A stretch of DNA of 13,688 nucleotides from NCBI GenBank assembly GCA_937889485.1, contig CALAPG010000295.1, positions 1 through 13,688 on the forward strand. Direction: 5' to 3'. Below, piece after piece: positions 6,993 through 13,336 of the stretch; the first letter of the stretch is position 1; each line of letters starts with the position of its first letter. The position numbers were made by a program, and so were the translations under genes. The notes beneath the pieces were generated by a model that worked only from the letters and a program-made list of their open reading frames with translations, made no database searches and was not told where the DNA came from. The stretch is from an uncultured Moraxella sp. Lineage in GTDB: Bacteria; Pseudomonadota; Gammaproteobacteria; Pseudomonadales; Moraxellaceae.

Positions 6993-8222
6993 CTAATGTC
7001 CTGTGGATGCCGCAACGGATGCCATAATGGCAGTGCTAGCAGGTTTGATCGGTTGACTTGGCGCCACTGGCAAACTGGCAGGTAACTTGACCGTAAGCTT
7101 GCTATCCCATGCGCGTTGGGTGTCTAACTGCACATAGCCTTGTGCGGTCATCCCCCCTTTTAGTAAGGTTTGATAGCGGCTGGCAACGCTTGGGTCAATA
7201 CTCAGCTTGACCCGATACATCATCTTTTCGCGTTCGTTTTTTGTTTCAACCGACTTTGGCGTAAATTGTGACTGGCTTGCCACAAAACTCACTTTGGCAG
7301 GAAAAACCGCTTCAATACCATCTAACACAACTCGCGCGGCACTGCCGATTTGCACTTGGCTACTACTATCGGTGGGTAAAAAAATCTCTAAATAAACGTC
7401 TGCTGGATCAACCAAGGTTATAACTTTATTACCAGGTGCAATGACATTGCCCACTGTGGCGATGGTATATTCTACCCGCCCTGATTGAGGTGCGCGTACA
7501 TATAGGTCTGATTGGATGGATTTGACACGGTCTATTTGGGATTGCGCTTGCATAATGGCAGCGTCCGCTTCTGCCACTGCGGCTTTAGCCTCTTGTACCC
7601 CAGATTGGGCTTCGGCAATCGCTGCTTGCGCCTCTTGACTACCTGCACTGGCCTGCCCTTTGCCTGCTTGAGCGGCTAATACCGCGGCTTTGGCAGCATC
7701 GTATGCTTGTTCACGCTGTTGTAGCTCTGCCACCGATACCAACTCATCTTTGCGTAAAGCACGGGTATTGTCTAAATTGTTTTTGGCAATAGTCAGCTGG
7801 GCTACTTGCGCCGCAATCTGTGCCTCCGCTTGGGTAATACCACTTTGGGTGCGGGCATAGCCGCCTTCTGCACGTTTTTGGCTACTCATGGCGCGGCTTA
7901 CTGCACCTAACGCCCGCACTTTTGCCGCTTGCGCTTGCGCTTTGGCAGCCTCGGCAGCTTGCAGCTGGGTATCTAGCTCTTCAGAAGATAAGGTCACCAG
8001 CGGGGTGCCTTTTTCGACCAAATCACCTTCATGCACCAACACTTGGCTAACACGCCCTGCCCTTAGGCTTGCCACATCAATGCTTTGTAGCTGTAAGCGC
8101 CCATTAGAACTGGCAAACCCTATTTGGGTATTGGCGTGGGTTTTTTGGTAGTTGATATAGATAGCTAAGGCGATTGCAGCAGCAACCACAATTGCAATGA
8201 TAATGAAGTAGGATTTTTTCAT
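6993..8222 (-). CDS. HlyD-family periplasmic adaptor, YhiI/YbhG-like
   Basis: This is the predicted membrane-fusion protein linking the inner-membrane ABC complex to the outer-membrane duct. Of 409 residues, about 5-23 form an N-terminal membrane anchor. Residues 47-80 hold the first half of a lipoyl-like domain (AGRVSQVLVHEGDLVEKG). Residues 84-235 are an Ala/Gln/Glu-rich helical hairpin, and 240-272 complete the lipoyl-like domain (VRAPQSGRVEY). A beta-barrel domain follows, including FTPKSVETKNEREKMMYRVKL-type sequence at about 320-340. The last 40 residues are Pro/Ala-rich and probably disordered. It is the first gene of the operon, 12 bases before the RbbA-like gene. The bases before its ATG (ATCACACCTC) contain no clear ribosome binding site, unlike the other operon genes, so initiation may be weak or regulated. 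The start is nevertheless well supported by the anchor. Confidence 0.93.
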   Translation of the reverse strand: MKKSYFIIIAIVVAAAIALAIYINYQKTHANTQIGFASSNGRLQLQSIDVASLRAGRVSQVLVHEGDLVEKGTPLVTLSSEELDTQLQAAEAAKAQAQAAKVRALGAVSRAMSSQKRAEGGYARTQSGITQAEAQIAAQVAQLTIAKNNLDNTRALRKDELVSVAELQQREQAYDAAKAAVLAAQAGKGQASAGSQEAQAAIAEAQSGVQEAKAAVAEADAAIMQAQSQIDRVKSIQSDLYVRAPQSGRVEYTIATVGNVIAPGNKVITLVDPADVYLEIFLPTDSSSQVQIGSAARVVLDGIEAVFPAKVSFVASQSQFTPKSVETKNEREKMMYRVKLSIDPSVASRYQTLLKGGMTAQGYVQLDTQRAWDSKLTVKLPASLPVAPSQPIKPASTAIMASVAASTGH

Positions 8223-8574
8223 GAGGTGTGATAGTCAGTTGCAACCATCTTCCATCAACCAATGAGAAGTCCATTTTTTAGCATTGTGTTAAGATAGCTG
8301 TAGGCTCATTGTTTGATTGCAGCAACGTTATATTTCCGTCATATGCCGTTATTGCCATCGCGATTTTAGTGTTTAAGAACAGATTAGCGTTAAAAAAAAT
8401 TAATTAATATTTTGGCTATTACTTCTTAATACTGAAATCAGCTTACCACTGTCTTTATCCTAAAAGCAACTAAAATTATTGTACTAATGTTTATATAATA
8501 ATGCATTGACAACTTTTTTGGTGTGACCTCACCGTTTTATTGAGCCAAGCTAATTATGACACCATGGTAACCGC
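8223..8574. other. AT-rich gene-free region upstream of the export operon
   Basis: No gene is visible. The region should contain the promoter of the minus-strand export operon. TATAAC on the minus strand near 8328-8333 could be a -10, but no acceptable -35 accompanies it, so no promoter is called. A run of A/T (about 8380-8415) and plus-strand TATAAT-like and TTGACA boxes near 8492-8511 are in the wrong order to form a promoter. No regulator gene sits next to the operon, so its control cannot be inferred. Confidence 0.5.
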
Positions 8575-8607
8575 AAAAAAAAACCTCAAATCAGGGGAGA
8601 TTTGAGG
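8575..8607 (-). terminator. Terminator of the tRNA-Val/tRNA-Asp operon
   Basis: CCTCAAATC (8584-8592) pairs with GATTTGAGG (8599-8607) around a six-base loop. On the minus strand the stem is followed by nine consecutive U (complement of A8575-A8583). It lies about 40 bases downstream of tRNA-Asp in the direction of transcription. Confidence 0.9.
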
Positions 8608-8648
8608 CATAAACTGGTAAAACACAAGTTTTAAACTTCTAAAAGAAG

Positions 8649-8725
8649 TGGCGCAGCGGACGGGACTCGAACCCGCGACCCCCGGCGTGACAGGCCGGTA
8701 TTCTAACCAACTGAACTACCACTGC
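8649..8725 (-). tRNA. tRNA-Asp (GUC), CCA encoded
   Basis: A 77-base cloverleaf with acceptor stem GCAGTGG/CCGCTGC (one G-U pair), anticodon loop CTGTCAC with GUC at 8689-8691 (complement), T-loop TTCGAGT and an encoded CCA at 8649-8651. The body closely resembles bacterial tRNA-Asp. It is the second gene of a two-tRNA operon, 44 bases after tRNA-Val. Confidence 0.97.
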
Positions 8726-8769
8726 ACGGTAGCTTTTGACGATGGCACCAATTAATTGTCATGTTAAAT

Positions 8770-8845
8770 TGGTGGGTGGTAACGGGCTCGAACCGCTGAC
8801 CCTCTGCGTGTAAGGCAGATGCTCTACCAACTGAGCTAACCACCC
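8770..8845 (-). tRNA. tRNA-Val (UAC), CCA encoded
   Basis: A 76-base cloverleaf with a perfect acceptor stem GGGTGGT/ACCACCC, D stem GCTC/GAGC, anticodon loop CTTACAC with UAC at 8810-8812 (complement), T-loop TTCGAGC and an encoded CCA at 8770-8772. The T stem contains one G-U pair. It is the promoter-proximal gene of the operon with tRNA-Asp. Confidence 0.97.
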
Positions 8846-8861
8846 GTCGTCTGTGGTGGGT

Positions 8862-8889
8862 ATTATAGAGATTTTATTTTGGCTGTCAA
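8862..8889 (-). promoter_or_regulatory. Consensus promoter of the tRNA operon
   Basis: On the minus strand a perfect TTGACA (complement of 8884-8889) is followed after 16 bases by a perfect TATAAT (complement of 8862-8867). Very A/T-rich DNA with A-tracts lies upstream (about 8890-8931) and could serve as an UP element. A C-rich ACCCACC discriminator follows the -10, as in stringently controlled stable-RNA promoters. Transcription should begin near 8855, about ten bases before tRNA-Val. Confidence 0.85.
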
Positions 8890-8939
8890 CGCTTTTTTTT
8901 ATATTTTTTCAAAAAAATGCTTTTTTATTTTGGCTGTCA
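8872..8939. repeat. 17-base direct repeat at the tRNA promoter
   Basis: TTTTATTTTGGCTGTCA occurs at 8872-8888 and again, identical, at 8923-8939, a 51-base offset. The first copy contains the -35 of the tRNA promoter. The second has the same -35 core but no -10 at the right distance. It may be the remnant of a duplicated promoter. Confidence 0.8.
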
Positions 8940-9049
8940 TCAACATGTCATATAATTTGCCTATCATGGGCGCATGACCTGCTACGGTCTACTGTAAAAC
9001 AAGAATAATAACCCTATAATAATAATGATGATTTTTACCCTTGTCACTC

Positions 9050-9086
9050 AAGGATTTAATTTCCCCAATTAAATCCTTTTTATTTT
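9050..9086 (+). terminator. Strong plus-strand terminator hairpin
   Basis: AAGGATTTAATT (9050-9061) pairs perfectly over 12 bp with AATTAAATCCTT (9067-9078) around TCCCC, followed by TTTTATTTTTT. The U tract is on the plus strand, while the nearest gene (the peroxidase) is on the minus strand. Read on the minus strand the stem is followed by GAGTGACAAGG, a poor terminator tail. It may still act as a 3' stabilising hairpin for the peroxidase mRNA, or it may end a short plus-strand transcript. Confidence 0.65.
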
Positions 9087-9108
9087 TTATGCCAACTTTA
9101 TCTCAATA

Positions 9109-9597
9109 TCAGCGGGTCAATAGTTGCTGAATGTCTGCTTCTAAATCTGTGGGCGCTTTGGTCGGTGCATACCTTGCCACCACATCACCTGTTTGGTTGA
9201 CCAAAAATTTGGTAAAGTTCCATTTTATGGCATCACCTAACATGCCTTTGCCTTGGGGCTGCGCTTTTAAAAACTGATATACAGGATGGCTATTGTCGCC
9301 ATTTACCTCAATCTTTGCCATCATCGGAAACGTTACCCCATAATTGAGCGCGCAAAACTCACTAATCTGCGGCTCATCGGCAGGTTCTTGCCGCCCAAAT
9401 TGGTTGCAAGGAAAGCCAATAATCACTAGCCCCGCTGATTGGTAGGTTTGATATAACTTTTCTAATCCTGCAAATTGTGGGGTAAATCCACAGTGGCTAG
9501 CGGTATTGACTACTAAAACGACGTTACCTTTTAGCTGGCTAAAATCAAATTTTTTGCCGTGAATGTCTGTGGCGCTGAGCTGATAAAAATTTTGCAT
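9109..9597 (-). CDS. Glutathione-peroxidase-family thiol peroxidase
   Basis: This enzyme reduces hydrogen peroxide or lipid hydroperoxides in the cytoplasm and is probably thioredoxin-dependent. The 162-residue product has the expected tetrad: Cys36 in NTASHCGFTPQ, Gln66 in FPCNQFG, and Trp126 and Asn127 in KWNFTKFLV. Cysteines at 36, 64 and 82 match the numbering known from yeast Gpx3, where Cys36 is peroxidatic and Cys82 resolving. That pattern favours thioredoxin over glutathione as reductant. I chose the ATG at 9597 because AGGA lies seven bases before it and the start fits the family. An in-frame ATG at 9651 would add 18 residues without a ribosome binding site. No signal peptide is seen. 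It is divergent from the HTH-aminotransferase gene and shares about 170 bases of upstream DNA with it. Confidence 0.93.
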   Translation of the reverse strand: MQNFYQLSATDIHGKKFDFSQLKGNVVLVVNTASHCGFTPQFAGLEKLYQTYQSAGLVIIGFPCNQFGRQEPADEPQISEFCALNYGVTFPMMAKIEVNGDNSHPVYQFLKAQPQGKGMLGDAIKWNFTKFLVNQTGDVVARYAPTKAPTDLEADIQQLLTR

Positions 9598-9678
9598 ATT
9601 GTCATCCTGTCTTATGTTAATTCCTGTTAAAAATGAAAGTTTTTCTTGCATTTATAATGGTTAAGGGGTAATTTATGG

Positions 9679-9707
9679 TTGATAGTGTTATTGCTATCGT
9701 GATTCTT
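9679..9707 (+). promoter_or_regulatory. Possible promoter/operator of the HTH-aminotransferase
   Basis: TTGATA (9679-9684) differs from the -35 consensus at one base and overlaps an inverted repeat, GATAG (9681-9685) with CTATC (9694-9698). The corresponding -10 (about 9701-9707, ATTCTT) is poor. An operator here could allow self-regulation by the HTH domain encoded just downstream, but that is conjecture. Confidence 0.25.
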
Positions 9708-9770
9708 TGTAAGAAATTCTGACATTTTACCCAATCTTTGATGATTTTTTTCCCAATAGGTGATTAATGT

Positions 9771-11459
9771 ATGCAACCCGCCGATGATACTTTGCCGCTT
9801 CATGCAGGGCAGCGCCTGTTACAGCGGCGCAAAGCCAAGGGGCTAACGACTGAGCAGTTAGCCGCGCTGATGACTGAGGCGGGGGCTAAGGTGAGCCGTG
9901 CCGCCATCTCTAATTGGGAACGTGGTACCAATGGCATTGTGTCTAATAAGCTACCCGTTTTGGCGCGGTTGCTAGATTGTAGCGAAAGTTATTTGTTGTC
10001 GGGCACCCCTAACATACCTGATGCCACTACCCTTCAACCAAGTGTGCCTTTATCCCCCACTGTAGCACAATCGCCGTCGTTAGGCGATGCGCTTTTGTCT
10101 CATGTGTCTGATGCAGCAAATGCCCGTATACTTGTAACCTCTGCGCTATTGCAGGACAAGGATTGCCAAACGGTTTTTTCTGATTCAACTTCTAACCCTT
10201 TTAACCTCAGTCGTGACGTAACAACCATGAAAACTTTGAACAAATCCAATAAACTGCAAAATGTTTGCTATGACATTCGTGGCCCTTTGCTGCAAACAGC
10301 AACTCGTATGGAAGCGCAAGGTCATAAAATCATCAAGCTCAATGTGGGCAACCCTGCTCCATTTGGGTTTGAAGCGCCGCAAGAAATTTTATCAGATGTG
10401 GCGATGAACCTGCCCAACGCGATTGGCTATTCAGACTCACAAGGTATTTTTGCCGCGCGTAAGGCGATTTTGCAGTATTACCAAGCCAAGGGGTTGTTAG
10501 AAGCGGTGGATGTTGCCGATGTTTATCTTGGTAACGGGGTATCTGAGCTGATTGTATTGACCATGCAGGCGCTGTTAGATGATGGCGATGAAGTGCTCAT
10601 TCCCATGCCTGACTATCCGCTGTGGACTGCGGCAGCCAATTTGGCAGGGGGTAAGGCGGTGCATTATTTATGCGATGAAGCCGACAACTGGCAGCCTGAT
10701 ATTGCCGATATTGAAAGCAAAATCACCGAGCGCACCAAAGGTATTGTAGTTATCAATCCCAATAATCCAACAGGTGCATTGTATACTACTGAGCATTTAA
10801 GAAAAATTGTTGCACTGGCTGAAAAACACAACTTGGTACTGATGGCGGATGAAATTTATGACCGCGTATTGTACGATAATGTGGTACATGTACCGATGTG
10901 CACGCTTGCCAAAAACTGTCTTGTTATTACCTATAATGGTCTGTCAAAGTCGCACCGTATTGCAGGCTTTCGTTCGGGCTGGATGATGTTATCGGGCAAA
11001 AAAGACCACGCCAGTGATTTTATTGAAGGGCTAAACATGCTGTCATCTATGCGTCTATGCGCCAACGTGCCAGCCCAGTATGCTATCCAAACAGCAATGG
11101 GTGGCTACCAAAGTATGCAAGCATTAACCGCACCCAATGGGCGCTTATATGTGCAGCGCGAAATTGCCGTCAATCGCCTAAACAGTATTAAAGGGCTTTC
11201 TTGCACCATGCCGCAAGGGGCATTTTATTGTTTTCCAAAAATTGACCGCAACATTTATCCGATTGAAGATGACATGCAATTTATGATGGAATTGCTACAA
11301 GCAGAAAAAGTACTAATGGTACAAGGCACTGGCTTTAATTGGCATGCCCCTGACCATTTTCGCGTGGTGTTTTTACCCAACGCCTCAGACCTCAACGAAG
11401 CCATGGATCGCCTTGAACGCTTTTTTGCCAAAAAACGCCAAGAATACGGCAGCGATTAA
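9771..11459 (+). CDS. XRE-type HTH domain fused to AlaA-like aminotransferase
   Basis: This 562-residue protein joins two modules. Residues 12-78 are a Cro/C1-type helix-turn-helix (QRLLQRRKAKGLTTEQLA, then VSRAAISNWERG at 41-52). Residues 79-152 form a Ser/Pro/Thr/Ala-rich linker. From about 153 the sequence is a complete fold-type I PLP aminotransferase, strongly like E. coli AlaA (glutamate-pyruvate transaminase). It has KLQNVCYDIRGP (161-172), NPNNPTG (329-335), Asp360 in MADEIYD, PLP-binding Lys393 in NGLSKSHRIAGFR, Arg401, and substrate-binding Arg531 in DHFRVVFLP. All key residues are intact. AGGTG lies before the ATG at 9771 with suitable spacing. The in-frame ATG at 10227 matches where ordinary AlaA begins but has no clear ribosome binding site. 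It may make alanine and also bind DNA. The catalytic identity is firm; the regulatory role is inferred. Confidence 0.9.
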   Translation: MQPADDTLPLHAGQRLLQRRKAKGLTTEQLAALMTEAGAKVSRAAISNWERGTNGIVSNKLPVLARLLDCSESYLLSGTPNIPDATTLQPSVPLSPTVAQSPSLGDALLSHVSDAANARILVTSALLQDKDCQTVFSDSTSNPFNLSRDVTTMKTLNKSNKLQNVCYDIRGPLLQTATRMEAQGHKIIKLNVGNPAPFGFEAPQEILSDVAMNLPNAIGYSDSQGIFAARKAILQYYQAKGLLEAVDVADVYLGNGVSELIVLTMQALLDDGDEVLIPMPDYPLWTAAANLAGGKAVHYLCDEADNWQPDIADIESKITERTKGIVVINPNNPTGALYTTEHLRKIVALAEKHNLVLMADEIYDRVLYDNVVHVPMCTLAKNCLVITYNGLSKSHRIAGFRSGWMMLSGKKDHASDFIEGLNMLSSMRLCANVPAQYAIQTAMGGYQSMQALTAPNGRLYVQREIAVNRLNSIKGLSCTMPQGAFYCFPKIDRNIYPIEDDMQFMMELLQAEKVLMVQGTGFNWHAPDHFRVVFLPNASDLNEAMDRLERFFAKKRQEYGSD

Positions 11460-11474
11460 TCGTTTCACTCCATT

Positions 11475-11504
11475 AAAAAACCCCGAATCACTCGGGGTTT
11501 TTTT
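11475..11504. terminator. Bidirectional terminator between convergent genes
   Basis: AAAACCCCGA (11477-11486) pairs with TCGGGGTTTT (11492-11501) around ATCAC, with six A on the left and seven T on the right. It lies 15 bases after the aminotransferase stop codon and 18 bases before the symporter stop codon, so it can end both transcripts. Confidence 0.92.
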
Positions 11505-11522
11505 ACAATCTCGCCAATTGGC

Positions 11523-12917
11523 TTAACCAAAAATTTCTGTCAAAAAGACGGCAATAATACCAAGCGGTGCAATCACGCGCACCACAATTTGCCAAATCAG
11601 CCATTTCATACCCTGAAGACCTAGCTCTTCTTTAATAGCATTTTGGTTGACAAACCAGCCAATCAAAATAATCGTACCTAGACCAATCAGCGGCAACATC
11701 AGTTTGCTGGTGGTATAATCTAACGCATCAAAGATACCTTGCGGTACTTCTTTGCCATTTTTGAAAATAGAAAACACCGCAACATCTTTGAGCTCATTAA
11801 ATGACAATAGCGCCAAAATACCCACTGCCCACGTTGCCAAAGCACCTACAATGGTACATACTTTACGGCTCATTGGGGTTTTTTCTTCCAAAAACTCAAC
11901 AATAGGTTCCAAAATAGAAATTGATGACGTCAGCGCGGCAAATGTCAACAACAAGAAAAACAACGTGCCCACTACAATCCCAAAGTTCATCTGACCAAAG
12001 GCAATAGGTAAGGTGACAAACACCAACCCAGGGCCAGCGGCTGGATCTAAATGGTTACTAAATAAAATGGGGAAAATTGCCAAACCTGCCATCAACGAGA
12101 AAATCACATCCCAAATAATTACGGTACGTGCCGTTGCCAATAGATCCACATCTTGTTTGAGATAAGAGCCATAACTGACCATGATTGCCATACCCAGCGA
12201 CAAGCAAAAGAACGCATGCCCCAAGGCTGCCATCAATACCTTACCCACGCCGACTTGCTGCATACGCGCCCAATCAAACTTGAATAAAAACTCTGCACCT
12301 TTGGCAAAGTCCATATTCATTGCGTTATAACCCACAATAAATAGTAAAATAAACGCCAAAGCGGGCATCATAATTTTTGATGCTTTTTCAATCCCTGCGG
12401 TAACCCCGCCCGCCACAATAAAAGCAGTAATCCCCATAAACACCGTGTGCCAAATCGTCATTTCTTTGGCATTGGCTAGCATGCCGTCAAACATTTGACC
12501 CGTGGCATCGCCGCTCATACCTGAAAACACGTTGAGCGCTGCTTTGGTGGTATAATTTAATGACCAGCCGCCAATCACACTATAAAAAGATAAAATCATA
12601 AATGCCGCAAGAATACCAAAGTACCCAAGCAAACTCCATGCAGGGGATCTATTATTGGCAATCGCAACCTTTCTAAAACTTGCCGCAGGGTTACTTTGTC
12701 CACGGCGACCAATTAACCACTCAGTTACCAAAACAGGAAAACCAATTAACGCAATACTGATAATAAATACAATAACAAAAGCCGAGCCGCCGCTATCCCC
12801 TGTCATGTAGGGAAACTTCCATATGCTGCCAAGTCCTACCGCAGAACCTACTGCAGCCATCAAGAACCCAATTTTTGAGCTCCATTGGGAATGAGATGAC
12901 TTATGGTTAAGACTCAT
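11523..12917 (-). CDS. Sodium:amino-acid symporter, NSS/SNF family
   Basis: This predicted inner-membrane secondary transporter imports an amino acid with Na+. The 464-residue product has about 11-12 hydrophobic segments. The first helix carries the family signature AVGLGSIWKFPY (26-37), the unwound substrate- and sodium-binding region in LeuT-fold transporters. SFYSVIGGW (110-118) in the third helix and GHAFFCLSLGMAIMVSYGSY in the sixth fit bacterial NSS members such as TnaT, Tyt1 and MhsT. I chose the ATG at 12917 because AGGAGG lies a few bases before it, the best ribosome binding site in the window. An in-frame ATG at 12986 would add 23 residues with no such site. The substrate cannot be fixed from sequence; aromatic or branched amino acids are typical of bacterial relatives. 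It stands alone. Confidence 0.93.
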   Translation of the reverse strand: MSLNHKSSHSQWSSKIGFLMAAVGSAVGLGSIWKFPYMTGDSGGSAFVIVFIISIALIGFPVLVTEWLIGRRGQSNPAASFRKVAIANNRSPAWSLLGYFGILAAFMILSFYSVIGGWSLNYTTKAALNVFSGMSGDATGQMFDGMLANAKEMTIWHTVFMGITAFIVAGGVTAGIEKASKIMMPALAFILLFIVGYNAMNMDFAKGAEFLFKFDWARMQQVGVGKVLMAALGHAFFCLSLGMAIMVSYGSYLKQDVDLLATARTVIIWDVIFSLMAGLAIFPILFSNHLDPAAGPGLVFVTLPIAFGQMNFGIVVGTLFFLLLTFAALTSSISILEPIVEFLEEKTPMSRKVCTIVGALATWAVGILALLSFNELKDVAVFSIFKNGKEVPQGIFDALDYTTSKLMLPLIGLGTIILIGWFVNQNAIKEELGLQGMKWLIWQIVVRVIAPLGIIAVFLTEIFG

Positions 12918-13336
12918 AACCCCTCCTAAATGTGAAAAAAAATGAAATATTTGCAAGCCGAAATTTGCAGTGTGTAGATTTTTCATTAATCATTGCTTAA
13001 AGTCAAACTTTCTTTTTCAAAAAATTAACTAAAAGTTATACGGTACAGTCGAAAAAACTTTAATTAAATATTTTTGTTATATATTTCAATTGTTTAAATA
13101 AAATAACCACGAAATAATTTTGCCATAAATAATTATTTTATGATTAGATACTTTTAGTAATGAATAATTGTGGTTGAAGGAGGGCTTTATAAACTATCCC
13201 ACAATTTTTGGCAAAATACCCCCAAGTCCAAGCGGTATTTCGGTGGCATTTTAATGCTAATACAGGTAAAATTTAGCTTTTTACCCATTCAATTACCCAT
13301 TAAAGTTGTCAGACCTATCGCATAAGGAACTTATTG
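12918..13336. other. AT-rich divergent region between symporter and ArsC-like gene
   Basis: No gene is seen in these 419 bases. They must hold the minus-strand symporter promoter and the plus-strand promoter of the ArsC-like gene. Minus-strand TATAAC boxes lie at 13035-13040 and 13076-13081, each without a good -35. On the plus strand, TGCTAATAC (13255-13263) resembles an extended -10. Possible protein-binding sites are the palindrome AAATAATTATTT (13127-13138), the inverted pair AATTGTGG (13166-13173) and CCACAATT (13199-13206), and the repeated TTACCCATT (13281-13289 and 13293-13301, a 12-base period). Confidence 0.5.

Noticed and set aside
9027..9074. 15-codon plus-strand frame (MMIFTLVTQG...) running into the terminator hairpin, like a leader peptide
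   Set aside because: No plus-strand gene follows within reach, there is no codon run that would suggest attenuation, and no ribosome binding site is seen.
9598..9651. Longer start for the peroxidase (180 residues)
   Set aside because: No ribosome binding site precedes it. The shorter form puts the three cysteines at 36, 64 and 82, as in yeast Gpx3, and has AGGA before its ATG.
12918..12986. Longer start for the symporter (487 residues)
   Set aside because: The extra 23 residues would be encoded across an excellent AGGAGG ribosome binding site that clearly serves the ATG at 12917.
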